Below are positions 15,514 through 24,305 of a DNA stretch of 35,114 nucleotides, piece after piece; position 1 is the stretch's first letter, and each line of letters starts with the position of its first letter. The position numbers and the translations under genes were made by a program. Origin of the DNA: Pseudomonadota bacterium (GTDB lineage Bacteria > Pseudomonadota > Gammaproteobacteria > Burkholderiales > Methylophilaceae). Where the stretch lies: contig JAKOWL010000234.1 in NCBI GenBank assembly GCA_029781535.1, forward strand, positions 1 through 35,114. The letters are read 5' to 3'. The notes beneath the pieces were generated by a model. It was not told where the DNA came from. It was given only the letters and a program-made list of their open reading frames with translations, and searched no databases.

Positions 15514-16116
15514 ATGACGTTGCCAATCTTATATTCCTATCGCCGCTGCCCATATGCCATGCGTGCCAGGATGGCGCTCAAACTAGCTAATATTCAAGTA
15601 GAGATTCGTGAAGTTTCCTTGCGCGACAAACCTAGCCTTATGTTGCAGGTTTCGCCCAAAGGTACAGTGCCTGTGCTGGTGCTGCCAGATGGCAAGGTAA
15701 TTGATGAAAGTCTGGACATCATGCTGTTCGCATTACTGAACCAACTTTCGGCAGGCCATCTGGATGAGGTTTCCAGAGGATTGATCACAGAAAATGATAC
15801 ATCGTTCAAACGTGCTTTGGACGCTTACAAATATCCAGAACGATATCCGCAGAAATCCCAGATTGGACATCGCGCTGACGGAGAGGTGTTCCTGCAAAAG
15901 CTGGAGGACTTGTTGCAGCAGCATGCATATTTGCTGGGAACTACCGAAAGCTTGGTGGATATGGCGATTTTCCCCTTTGTCCGGCAGTTTGCTGCGGTGG
16001 ATGGCGCCTGGTTTGAGAATGCACATTACGCCAAACTGCGCGCATGGCTAAAAGGTTGGACTGAGAGTGAATTGTTTAACAGCATTATGGAAAAACGACC
16101 AACCTATACTGGATAA
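15514..16116 (+). CDS. Glutathione S-transferase / Grx2-like protein
   Basis: A 200-residue GST-fold protein. The thioredoxin-like N-terminal domain begins LPILYSYRRCPYAMRARMAL, with Cys12 in a CPYA motif as in Grx2 and omega/cysteine-type GSTs; the cis-proline segment KGTVPVLVLPDGKVIDES (glutathione gamma-Glu site) follows. The rest is the all-helical domain. The ATG at 15514 fits the family start; the frame is open further up to a TTG at 15478, but that would add a strange basic leader. It lies 42 bases after pyrD. The substrate is unknown. Confidence 0.86.
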   Translation: MTLPILYSYRRCPYAMRARMALKLANIQVEIREVSLRDKPSLMLQVSPKGTVPVLVLPDGKVIDESLDIMLFALLNQLSAGHLDEVSRGLITENDTSFKRALDAYKYPERYPQKSQIGHRADGEVFLQKLEDLLQQHAYLLGTTESLVDMAIFPFVRQFAAVDGAWFENAHYAKLRAWLKGWTESELFNSIMEKRPTYTG

Positions 16117-16126
16117 GTTGGCCGTT
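16091..16126 (-). terminator. Terminator-like hairpin for clpA
   Basis: On the minus strand AACGGCCAAC (16126-16117) pairs with GTTGGTCGTT (16103-16094), one mismatch in ten, followed by T residues at 16095-16091. It lies 14 bases past the clpA stop and inside the 3' end of the convergent GST gene. Confidence 0.55.
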
Positions 16127-16139
16127 CTCATGGGTGCAA

Positions 16140-18416
16140 TTAAACCGCGGTAGCTAAATCTTCTTCAGATTTCTTGTTGTCGGTACTGAAGATGAGTTTT
16201 ATTTCGTCTTTATCGTCAATGTCTACATGTACGGAGCCACCGTTGGCTAAACGGCCGAACAGGAGCTCATCAGCCAATGCCTTGCGGATGGTGTCTTGAA
16301 TAAGTCTGGCCATCGGGCGCGCGCCCATGAGCGGATCGAAGCCTTTCTTGCCAAGATACGTTTTAAGCGCATCGCTGAAGGTGACATCCACTTTTTTCTC
16401 ATGCAACTGGTCTTCCAGCTGCATCAGGAATTTATCCACTACGCGCAAGATAATCTCTGGAGTCAGTGCGCTGAATGACACAACAGCATCCAGACGGTTA
16501 CGGAATTCCGGGCTGAACAAGCGTTTGATATCAGCCTGTTCGTCGCCTGTTTGTTTGCTGGTGGTAAAGCCCATGCTGGTCTTGCTTAAGGCTTCTGCGC
16601 CAGCGTTGGTCGTCATGATGATGGTGACATTGCGGAAATCCGCCTTGCGGCCATTATTGTCTGTAAGCGTGCCGTGATCCATTACCTGCAGCAGGATATT
16701 GAAGATGTCCGGATGCGCTTTTTCTATCTCATCCAGTAACAGTACGCAATATGGCTGTTTGGTAACTGCTTCAGTCAATAGGCCGCCCTGCTCAAAACCG
16801 ACATAGCCTGGAGGCGCGCCAATCAAGCGGCTTACCGCATGTCGCTCCATGTATTCGCTCATGTCGAAGCGTATCAGCTCGATACCTAAAGTGTAGGCCA
16901 ATTGTTTGGCAACTTCGGTTTTACCAACACCAGTCGGGCCGCTGAACAGGAAGCTGCCAATCGGTTTGTTGGTTTGCCCTAAGCCGCTGCGTGCCATTTT
17001 GACGGCAGAGGCTAGAGCTTCGATAGCTTTGTCCTGACCGAACACTACCGACTTGAGATTACGCTCAAGTGTCTTGAGTGTACTGCGGTCATCACTGTTA
17101 ATGTTTTTGGGTGGAATGCGTGCAATCTTGGCAACGATATCCTCGATCTCTTTGTTAGTAATAACCTTTTTCTGTTTAGACTTAGGCAGGACGCGCTGTG
17201 CTGCACCGGCCTCATCTATCACGTCTATCGCCTTGTCAGGCAGGTGGCGGTCATTGATATATTTGGCCGAGAGCTCTGCAGCAGTCGTCAAAGCGCTGGC
17301 GCTATATTTGATACCATGATGTGCTTCAAAACGGGATTTGAGTCCTTTAAGGATCTCAATCGTCTCTGGAATGCTGGGTTCCGCGACGTCAATCTTCTGG
17401 AAACGGCGAGATAGCGCATGGTCTTTCTCGAAAATGCCGCGATATTCCTGATAAGTAGTTGCGCCGATACATTTCAGTGTGCCATTGGATAAGGCTGGTT
17501 TCAGCAGATTGCTGGCATCCAGCGTACCACCGCTCGCAGCACCGGCGCCAATCAGTGTATGTATCTCGTCGATGAATAGCACGGCTTCTGGTTTTTCAGA
17601 CAATTGTTTGATGACAGCCTTCAGGCGCTGCTCAAAATCACCGCGATATTTGGTTCCTGCCAGTAAAGCACCCATGTCCAATGAGTATACGGTTGCGTTA
17701 GCAAGTATCTCGGGGATGTCTTTTTCGACGATACGTCGTGCCAAGCCTTCTGCAATCGCTGTTTTGCCGACCCCGGCTTCACCTACCAGCAAGGGGTTGT
17801 TCTTGCGGCGGCGGCACAAAGTTTGTACAACACGCTCAAGCTCTGGACCGCGGCCAATAAGCGGATCGATTTTTCCGGCAGCAATCTGGGCATTCAAGTT
17901 GAGGGTGTAGTTTTCTAAAGCGCCAGCAGGCGCTGCCTCAGTCTCAGTCTCGGCTTCTGTTCCTTCTGTCCGGTTATTGCCAGGCACCTTGGCGACTCCA
18001 TGCGAGATGAAATTGACAACATCAAGACGCGTGATACCTTGCTGATGCAGGAAGAATACCGCATGGGAATCTTTTTCGCCGTAAATGGCTACCAGCACGT
18101 TGGCACCGGTGACTTCTTTTTTGCCAGAGGACTGTACATGCAACATGGCACGCTGAATGACGCGCTGAAAACCTAGCGTAGGTTGCGTATCCACTTCTTC
18201 TTCGCCTGCAACCGTTGGAGTGTGTTCCTCAATGTATTGGGTCAGCTCGGCACGCAGTTCTTCGAATTTGGCACCGCATGCGCGTAAGACGTCTGCTGCT
18301 GTCGGGTTATCCAGCATGGCTAGAAGCAAGTGCTCGACAGTGATGAGCTCATGACGCTTCTGCCGTGCATCCATAAATGCCATGTGAAGGCTTACTTCCA
18401 ATTCTTGCGCTATCAT
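16140..18416 (-). CDS. clpA: ATP-dependent Clp protease, ATPase subunit ClpA
   Basis: The AAA+ unfoldase that feeds substrates to ClpP. At 758 residues it matches E. coli ClpA. The N-domain with two Clp repeats covers about 1-145; the first AAA module has Walker A GEAGVGKT near 213 and Walker B VLFIDEIH; the second has GPTGVGKT near 494, Walker B LLLDEIEKAHPD and the sensor-2 arginine in MGARPMARLI. The segment GYVGFEQGG is the pore loop. It follows clpS by 24 bases, the conserved adaptor-ATPase pair. AGGA precedes the ATG closely. Confidence 0.97.
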   Translation of the reverse strand: MIAQELEVSLHMAFMDARQKRHELITVEHLLLAMLDNPTAADVLRACGAKFEELRAELTQYIEEHTPTVAGEEEVDTQPTLGFQRVIQRAMLHVQSSGKKEVTGANVLVAIYGEKDSHAVFFLHQQGITRLDVVNFISHGVAKVPGNNRTEGTEAETETEAAPAGALENYTLNLNAQIAAGKIDPLIGRGPELERVVQTLCRRRKNNPLLVGEAGVGKTAIAEGLARRIVEKDIPEILANATVYSLDMGALLAGTKYRGDFEQRLKAVIKQLSEKPEAVLFIDEIHTLIGAGAASGGTLDASNLLKPALSNGTLKCIGATTYQEYRGIFEKDHALSRRFQKIDVAEPSIPETIEILKGLKSRFEAHHGIKYSASALTTAAELSAKYINDRHLPDKAIDVIDEAGAAQRVLPKSKQKKVITNKEIEDIVAKIARIPPKNINSDDRSTLKTLERNLKSVVFGQDKAIEALASAVKMARSGLGQTNKPIGSFLFSGPTGVGKTEVAKQLAYTLGIELIRFDMSEYMERHAVSRLIGAPPGYVGFEQGGLLTEAVTKQPYCVLLLDEIEKAHPDIFNILLQVMDHGTLTDNNGRKADFRNVTIIMTTNAGAEALSKTSMGFTTSKQTGDEQADIKRLFSPEFRNRLDAVVSFSALTPEIILRVVDKFLMQLEDQLHEKKVDVTFSDALKTYLGKKGFDPLMGARPMARLIQDTIRKALADELLFGRLANGGSVHVDIDDKDEIKLIFSTDNKKSEEDLATAV

Positions 18417-18440
18417 TCCTGTACCTTACTTTCCTATGCC

Positions 18441-18752
18441 TTAAGCTGGCTCAACCATACACTGCAGGGGATGCTGAGATTCCCTTGCATGGTTAAGTAC
18501 CTGATTCATTTTTGTTTCTGCAATGTCCTGAGGATAAACACCGCAGATGCCTACGCCCTCAGTATGTACTTTGAGCATGATTTGTGTCGCTTGTTCACGG
18601 CTTTTGTTAAAAAAACGCTGTATCGTTTCCACTACAAATTCCATAGGAGTGTAATCGTCATTGATTAGCAAAACTTTATACATCGAAGGCAGTTTGGGTT
18701 TAACCTCACTGGGTTTTATCGCAGTGTCACCTGTCGGTCGTATATGGGTCAT
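18441..18752 (-). CDS. clpS: ClpS adaptor protein
   Basis: Delivers N-end-rule substrates to ClpAP and modulates ClpA specificity. The 103-residue protein has the disordered N-terminus followed by the core: [17 protein letters not shown] (the Asn-Asp-Asp of the N-degron pocket), [20 protein letters not shown], and [12 protein letters not shown]. It lies immediately upstream of clpA, as in most proteobacteria. Confidence 0.97.
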   Translation of the reverse strand: MTHIRPTGDTAIKPSEVKPKLPSMYKVLLINDDYTPMEFVVETIQRFFNKSREQATQIMLKVHTEGVGICGVYPQDIAETKMNQVLNHARESQHPLQCMVEPA

Positions 18753-18846
18753 TTGCTGAATCTCTAATCCTTAATGCTATTTTGAGCCGAACAGAAAAAA
18801 ATTCAAGCACAAATTTAATGGTGAAAACAGTCGTTAATTATGAATT

Positions 18847-20115
18847 TCAAGGAAAGATTTTGACACTTTTCACTACCCTGTCCTGCGTTTGCAGGATTTC
18901 CAGGGTGTGTTCACCGATGCGGAAGCCTGTGCTGGGTTCCGGGATATCCTCGAAATGTTCCAGTACTAGCCCGTTGAGAGTGCGAGGTCCATCCAGCGGC
19001 AGATTCAAACCAAGTTTCTTGTTCAGGTCGCGCAGGCTGCTGCTGCCATCTACGATCCAGCTGCCGTCAGGTTCTTGACGGTAGCTGCTAGCACGACTGG
19101 GGGACTGTGTGGTGAAATCGCCTATGACTTCCTCCAGGATATCTTCCAGTGTCACGAGTCCGCGGAACTCCCCATATTCGTCCACCACTAAAGCGATACG
19201 TTCCTGATTTTCCTGGAATTGCTGTATCTGTGTGTATAACGGTGTGCCGGATGGAATAAAGTAGGGGGCTGCTAAGATATCTTTCAAGTCGTCTTTGGTG
19301 ATATCTGCATTCGCATTAAGGCGCAAGTGATTGATTACCTTGCGGACATGCAGGATGCCGACAATCTCTTCATGGTCGCCATGTCGGACTGGCAGGCGCG
19401 TGTGGTGGCTGTTGGAGATGCGGGCAAGGATTTCGTCAAGTTCGGCATCAAAGTCAATAGCTTCTACTTGTGTATGAGCTGTCATTACATCATCAACGGT
19501 GATTTTTTCCAGCTCGAACAAGTTCAGTAGAATAGTCCGGTGCTTTTTGGGAATATAGTGGCCAGCATCAGTCACAATGGTTTGCAACTCTTCCATGCTG
19601 ACGGCATGCGCAACCTCTTCAAAGTTTGGTTTGATGGAAAATAGCCGGAGAAAGCCGCTGACAAGTAGATTCACAAACCATACAGCAGGATAAAATAGCT
19701 TCAGCAGTGGGTAGAGCATGAAGCTTGAGCGCATGGCCCACTTTTCCGGATTGGCGGCACCTATTACTTTGGGAGATATCTCACCGAACACTAGTATCAA
19801 AAAACTAATCGCCAGGGTGGCGACTGCTAGAACAAAATCACCTTCACCAAAAAGATTGACGCTAATGACCGTCGCAAGTGTAGTTGAGGCAGCAATACAT
19901 AGCGTATTGCCTAGCAATATGACGCCAAGAAGTTTGTCTGTTTTGGAAAGCAGAACCAAGGCCAGACGGGCGCCGCGACTGCCTTCCTTGCTTAGATGAC
20001 GCAGGCGATAACGGTTAGCAGACATCAAGCTGGTTTCGGCTATCGAAAAGAAAGCCGAAATCAGCAGTAAGGTGAACAGAATACCGAATTGGTAGGGAAG
20101 CGGGATATTATCCAA
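18847..20115 (-). CDS. CNNM/CorC-family membrane protein with CBS pair
   Basis: A 422-residue membrane protein of the HlyC/CorC (YfjD/CNNM) family, implicated in Mg2+/Co2+ homeostasis. The DUF21 domain has four helices (about 9-31, 60-80, 94-115, 130-155), with the conserved SAFFSIAETSLMSANRYRLRHL and FGEISPK. Two CBS domains follow (VDDVMTAHTQVEAIDFDAELDEIL and FIPSGTPLYTQIQQFQ...ALVVDEYGEFRGLVTLEDILEEVIGD), and a CorC_HlyC C-terminal domain ends it. The start is TTG at 20115: a stop lies four codons upstream with no ATG or GTG between, and this start matches the YfjD N-terminus. No Shine-Dalgarno is evident. Confidence 0.9.
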   Translation of the reverse strand: MDNIPLPYQFGILFTLLLISAFFSIAETSLMSANRYRLRHLSKEGSRGARLALVLLSKTDKLLGVILLGNTLCIAASTTLATVISVNLFGEGDFVLAVATLAISFLILVFGEISPKVIGAANPEKWAMRSSFMLYPLLKLFYPAVWFVNLLVSGFLRLFSIKPNFEEVAHAVSMEELQTIVTDAGHYIPKKHRTILLNLFELEKITVDDVMTAHTQVEAIDFDAELDEILARISNSHHTRLPVRHGDHEEIVGILHVRKVINHLRLNANADITKDDLKDILAAPYFIPSGTPLYTQIQQFQENQERIALVVDEYGEFRGLVTLEDILEEVIGDFTTQSPSRASSYRQEPDGSWIVDGSSSLRDLNKKLGLNLPLDGPRTLNGLVLEHFEDIPEPSTGFRIGEHTLEILQTQDRVVKSVKIFP

Positions 20116-20188
20116 AAATGTGTACTAGCAAGATAAACACCCTTGCAGTGTACCCTTGAAGCGTTTGCTTATCAATAGAGTGGTATTG

Positions 20189-21130
20189 TTAAGGCATTGT
20201 TTCTGCAGGATTGTTTTCCTTTTTCTGGGTGTCACCAATCAAATTGGCGCGATTGACGCCGAGCCACATCGCAATCGGGCTGGCTACCAGAACGGAGGAG
20301 TAAATCCCGAACAGAATCCCGATGGTGAGGGCTAAGGCAAAGTTATGCAGCACTTCACCACCAAACAGCAGCATGGAGCCAACCATGGTTTGCGTCATGG
20401 CGTGGGTGATAATGGTACGCGACATGGTACGGGTAATCGCATTATCAATTACCTGCACTACAGAGGCTTTGCGCATTTTGCGGAAGTTCTCGCGCACCCT
20501 GTCGAACACCACGACGGATTCGTTGACGGAATAGCCGAGAACAGCCAGCACAGCAGCTAGCACGGTTAGATTGAACTCCCATTGGAAGAAGGCAAAAAAG
20601 CCTAGGATAATCACTACGTCATGCATATTGGCGATGATGGCAGCAACAGCAAAACGCCATTCGAAACGGATGGCCAGATAAGCCATGATACCGGCACATA
20701 CCAGCAACATCGCCAATGCACCGTTGTCATAAAGTTCTTCACCTACCTGAGAGCCTACGCTTTCAACACGTTGTACTGCGGCTTGCGCGTCTGCTGTTTT
20801 CAGTGCCGCACCCACTTTTTCGGAGAGTTGTGCAATCGACATGTCTTTGCGAACAGGCAGGCGAATCAGCACATCGCGGCTGGTGCCGAAGTTCTGCACG
20901 GTGGCATCCTTAAGGCCAATACCATCCATGGCTTTACGGATGCCGTTGATGTCGGCTGTCTGGGGGTAATGAACCTCCATCACTGTACCGCCGGTAAAGT
21001 CCACGCCGTAATTTAGGCCTTTAGACCATAAAAAGAACACAGCCAAAATGAAGGTAACCAGCGAGATAGCCGTAGTGATACGGCCATAACTCATGAAGGG
21101 AATATCTTTTTTGATTCTAAACAGTTCCAT
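20189..21130 (-). CDS. secF: Protein translocase subunit SecF
   Basis: With SecD, uses the proton motive force to assist late stages of Sec export. The 313-residue protein has the first helix, the P1-like periplasmic domain with LNYGVDFTGGTVMEV, and five C-terminal helices including VLGYSVNESVVVFDRVRENFRK (the proton-path D/R region) and the NFALALTIGILFGIYSS segment. It lies 39 bases after secD in the yajC-secD-secF operon. Confidence 0.97.
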   Translation of the reverse strand: MELFRIKKDIPFMSYGRITTAISLVTFILAVFFLWSKGLNYGVDFTGGTVMEVHYPQTADINGIRKAMDGIGLKDATVQNFGTSRDVLIRLPVRKDMSIAQLSEKVGAALKTADAQAAVQRVESVGSQVGEELYDNGALAMLLVCAGIMAYLAIRFEWRFAVAAIIANMHDVVIILGFFAFFQWEFNLTVLAAVLAVLGYSVNESVVVFDRVRENFRKMRKASVVQVIDNAITRTMSRTIITHAMTQTMVGSMLLFGGEVLHNFALALTIGILFGIYSSVLVASPIAMWLGVNRANLIGDTQKKENNPAETMP

Positions 21131-21169
21131 CTGAAAGCGCTTTGTCTGTAATGGTTAATTGAGCGTTAT

Positions 21170-23017
21170 TTATTTGGCTTTATAAATCTGGCCGATAGAG
21201 ATTTTGTCCAGCTTACGGCGATAACCGTAAATCATGTTCACAATCGCGCGGGAAACGAGGACGGCGCTGAACATGGAGGTCAAAATACCCAGCACGTGCA
21301 CTACTGCAAACCCCTTGATGGGGCCAGTGCCGAACATGAACAGTGCCAGGCCGGCAATTAGTGTAGTGACGTTGGAGTCCAGAATCGTATCGAATGCACG
21401 GTCATAACCAGCATGGATACTGGCTTGTGGCGTATTGCCATTACGTAGTTCTTCACGCACGCGCTCGTTGATCAACACGTTGGCATCAATCGCCATCCCC
21501 AATGCCAGGGCGATCGCCGCCAGGCCAGGCAAGGTAAGGGTCGCCTGCAGCATGGACAGGATCGCTACCAGCAACAGCAGGTTAACGCCCAGCGCCAGTA
21601 CAGAAACACCGCCAAATACCATATAATAAACAACCATCATCACGGCAATCGCAGCAAACCCCCATAAGGTCGAATGGACACCACGTTTGATGTTCTCTTC
21701 GCCCATGCTAGGGCCAACGGTACGTTCTTCAATGATTTCCATTGGAGCAGCCAGTGCGCCAGCACGCAATAGCAGGGAAATATCGGTTGCTTCTTGTGGG
21801 GAGTCCATCCCGCTGATCTGTACACGGCCACCACCAATTTCTTCGTTAATGGTTGGCGCGGTAATCACTTCGGCACTGCCTTTTTCAATCAACAGAATTG
21901 CCATGCGTTTGCCTACATTATCACGTGTGACGTTCTTGAAGATGCCTGCGCCGCGGCCATCCAGCGTCACATTCACCACGGAGCGGCCTGTACGGCTATC
22001 CACGCCTGGGCCAGCGTCAGTGATGCGGTCGCCAGTCAATACGACGTTTTTCTTAACCAGGATGCCGCGGCCTTCGCGGTCTTTGTAATACTCATCGCCG
22101 AACGGTACCTTGCCTCCGGCAGCAGCTTCCAAGGTCGCGAAATCGGTTTTTTCTTCATCCACCATGCGGATTTCCAGCGTGGCGGTACGTCCCAAGATCT
22201 CCTTAGCTTTGGCAGTATCCTGAACGCCTGGCAATTGCACCACGATGCGATCCAACCCTTGTTGCTGCACGATAGGTTCGGCTACACCCAGTTCATTGAT
22301 ACGATTATGCAACGTTTGCAAGTTTTGCTTCAGGGCAAATTCCTGAATACGTTTTTGCGAAACCGGCCCTATACTGGAAGTCAGCGTCAATTCCTTGCCG
22401 CTGCCGCCCGTACTCAGCGTCAGGTCTGGAAAGTCCTTGCTTAACACAGAGCGGGCTTTGGTGCGCTCATCTTCGCTTTCAAAGTTCACGACGACTTTTT
22501 GGCCTTCACGCGTAATGCCGAAATAGTTGATTTTCTCGCGACGCAAAGCGCTGCGAAAATCGCCAACGTTGCTCTCAGCCGCCTTGTCGATGGCCGCTTT
22601 CATGTCCACTTGCAGCAAGAAGTGGACGCCGCCTTGCAGGTCAAGACCCTTGTTCATCGGCTTCGCGCCGATGTTCAGCAACCAGCTCGGGGTTTTGGTC
22701 AGCAAGTTCAACGCTACCGTGTAATCCTTACCGAGGTTGTTGACCAGATTATCCTTGGCTTTGAGTTGATCGTCCTGATTGTTGAAACGTACCTTTACGC
22801 CGCTAGGTTCCAGAAAAATACCGTTAAATGGAATGTTGGCCAGTTTCAGCGATGCTTCTACCTTGCCCAGCAACGCATTGTCTGCCTTCAAAGTCGTTTT
22901 TGCGGGGCTGACTTGCACTGCAGGTGATTCGCCAAAAAAATTGGGGATGGTGTAAAGCAGGCCAATCAGTACAACGGCTGCGATCAGAAAATATTTCCAC
23001 TTCGGGTAACGGTTCAT
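21170..23017 (-). CDS. secD: Protein translocase subunit SecD
   Basis: Partner of SecF in the inner membrane. The 615-residue chain has an N-terminal helix, a large periplasmic P1 domain with GLDLQGGVHFLLQVD, and six helices at the C-terminus with ALGMAIDANVLINERVREELRNG, which contains the proton-conducting Asp. The length matches betaproteobacterial and E. coli SecD. It lies 35 bases downstream of yajC; no clear Shine-Dalgarno is seen. Confidence 0.97.
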   Translation of the reverse strand: MNRYPKWKYFLIAAVVLIGLLYTIPNFFGESPAVQVSPAKTTLKADNALLGKVEASLKLANIPFNGIFLEPSGVKVRFNNQDDQLKAKDNLVNNLGKDYTVALNLLTKTPSWLLNIGAKPMNKGLDLQGGVHFLLQVDMKAAIDKAAESNVGDFRSALRREKINYFGITREGQKVVVNFESEDERTKARSVLSKDFPDLTLSTGGSGKELTLTSSIGPVSQKRIQEFALKQNLQTLHNRINELGVAEPIVQQQGLDRIVVQLPGVQDTAKAKEILGRTATLEIRMVDEEKTDFATLEAAAGGKVPFGDEYYKDREGRGILVKKNVVLTGDRITDAGPGVDSRTGRSVVNVTLDGRGAGIFKNVTRDNVGKRMAILLIEKGSAEVITAPTINEEIGGGRVQISGMDSPQEATDISLLLRAGALAAPMEIIEERTVGPSMGEENIKRGVHSTLWGFAAIAVMMVVYYMVFGGVSVLALGVNLLLLVAILSMLQATLTLPGLAAIALALGMAIDANVLINERVREELRNGNTPQASIHAGYDRAFDTILDSNVTTLIAGLALFMFGTGPIKGFAVVHVLGILTSMFSAVLVSRAIVNMIYGYRRKLDKISIGQIYKAK

Positions 23018-23052
23018 GAGTAACGACGCTCTGAGTTTGTTGTTGGTGCTGT

Positions 23053-23370
23053 TTAAATGGATTTGATTGTGCCAGGCGGCAAGAGTGTTTGTACGGTATG
23101 GCGCTGCACGTTCACCACAGTGTTCGCCGCAATCTCTATGCTCACATAGTTGTCGCCTATCTTGGTGACTTTCCCTACGATGCCTGCTGCGGTAGCTACT
23201 TCATCACCTACTTTCAGCGCATCGATCATCGCTTTATGTTGCTTGGCCTGTTTCATTTGCGGACGAATCAGCATGAAATAGAACAGCACGAAAATAACGA
23301 TCATCGGCAAAAAGCTGGCAATCCCGGTGTCTGGTGCGGCACCTGCGGCATAAGCATTGCTAATCCACAT
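23053..23370 (-). CDS. yajC: Sec translocon accessory protein YajC
   Basis: A 105-residue protein with one transmembrane helix (about 19-36, FLPMIVIFVLFYFMLIRPQ) and a cytoplasmic domain with the family signature VGDEVATAAGIVGKVTKI. AAGAGG lies six bases before the ATG. It is the first gene of yajC-secD-secF. Upstream, tgt would be expected but is about 2 kb away. Confidence 0.96.
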   Translation of the reverse strand: MWISNAYAAGAAPDTGIASFLPMIVIFVLFYFMLIRPQMKQAKQHKAMIDALKVGDEVATAAGIVGKVTKIGDNYVSIEIAANTVVNVQRHTVQTLLPPGTIKSI

Positions 23371-23406
23371 AAAAACCTCTTAAAAAACAAAAATGACAAT
23401 CGTGGG

Positions 23407-23415
23407 ATTTTAGCA
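23407..23415 (-). promoter_or_regulatory. Extended -10 for yajC-secDF
   Basis: TGCTAAAAT on the minus strand, 37 bases upstream of yajC. The TGn element supports use without a clear -35; CTGCAA stands at the -35 place. It would give the sec genes their own promoter, in keeping with their separation from tgt. Confidence 0.4.
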
Positions 23416-23564
23416 CATCAGCTAATAGATTGCAGTTTTGAGCATTTGGTTGCAAATCCTTGTCTGCATTTAGTAAAGTAATTTTGCTTGATAACTTTAC
23501 ATTTGCCTTGAATAAGTGATTGAGGTTAATGAGGTTGGCTCAGGCTTGAATTTAATTGTAATCG

Positions 23565-24185
23565 TCATTTGTTAGATGGCCACAAATCGAGGACTTGTTC
23601 TACTAGCAGTAGTAATTCTTCTTTTGTGGCGCCGTTGATGGCTTGTAGCGATAGCCCTTTGTGAATTGTTGATAAATAGATTGCAAGCTTTTCACAATTG
23701 GTTTCAGGTGGCAACTCACCCTCATCTTTAGCAAGCTCAAATCGTTTCTCGAGTTTTTGCTGATGGGTTCTTAAATTAGAGGCAATCTTCTGTTGAATAC
23801 CAATTTTTTGCAGCTCTTCACTCGCAGAACTCATTACAACTAGACAGCCGTGAGGCTCGTCTTTGTAATAAAGCACCTCCACAGAACTTGTAAGTAATTT
23901 TCTGACAAGATCTTTCGTTGTCTTTTCATTAAGCACTTCATTGAAGTATGCCGCTGGGCCAGTCACATAGGTGTTGAGCGCTTCCTTGAAGAGACATTCC
24001 TTATTGCCAAAAGCAGCGAATAAGCTGGGCTTGTTGATATTTAAAGCCTCAGTCAAATCATTTAAAGAGGTATGGTCATAACCTTTACTTCTAAACAAAT
24101 CGAGTGCCATTTTCAGGGCTTCGTCTCTATCAAACTTTCTTGGCCTACCCCGCGGACGTTTTGCAGTAACAGTATTAATCGTCAA
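23565..24185 (-). CDS. TetR-family repressor of the adjacent hydrolase
   Basis: A 206-residue TetR regulator. A basic N-terminal arm (KRPRGRPRKFD) precedes the DNA-binding domain, with helix-turn-helix residues DHTSLNDLTEALNINKPSLFAAFGNKECLFKEAL; the remainder is the helical ligand domain with the LxPHGCLVVMSSA-like segment common in this subgroup. The start is TTG at 24185: the frame closes with TAA four codons upstream without an ATG. It is divergent from the alpha/beta hydrolase gene, with an operator palindrome between them, so it most likely represses that gene and itself. Confidence 0.9.
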   Translation of the reverse strand: MTINTVTAKRPRGRPRKFDRDEALKMALDLFRSKGYDHTSLNDLTEALNINKPSLFAAFGNKECLFKEALNTYVTGPAAYFNEVLNEKTTKDLVRKLLTSSVEVLYYKDEPHGCLVVMSSASEELQKIGIQQKIASNLRTHQQKLEKRFELAKDEGELPPETNCEKLAIYLSTIHKGLSLQAINGATKEELLLLVEQVLDLWPSNK

Positions 24186-24198
24186 TCTCCATAATTAT

Positions 24199-24212
24199 TT
24201 ACCGGATAGTAC
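24199..24212. promoter_or_regulatory. Secondary TetR operator-like site
   Basis: TTACCGGATAGTAC matches 10 of 14 positions of the perfect operator core GTACCGTACGGTAC found at 24256-24269. It lies 14 bases upstream of the tetR start codon, where binding would give autorepression. Confidence 0.4.
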
Positions 24213-24221
24213 AAAAAAATG

Positions 24222-24250
24222 TTGACAGGTGCAATACAAGCGCATAAATT
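24222..24250 (+). promoter_or_regulatory. Promoter of the hydrolase gene
   Basis: A perfect TTGACA -35 (24222-24227), a 17-base spacer and TAAATT (24245-24250) as -10. The operator palindrome begins four bases after the -10. Confidence 0.6.
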
Positions 24251-24253
24251 AAT

Positions 24254-24271
24254 ATGTACCGTACGGTACAT
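24254..24271. promoter_or_regulatory. TetR operator, 18-bp perfect palindrome
   Basis: ATGTACCGTACGGTACAT is its own reverse complement. It covers the expected transcription start of the hydrolase gene and lies between the divergent tetR and hydrolase genes, the standard arrangement for TetR control. Confidence 0.8.
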
Positions 24272-24305
24272 TAATGTATTTTAATCTTAATCTAGGAGAA
24301 ATAAA

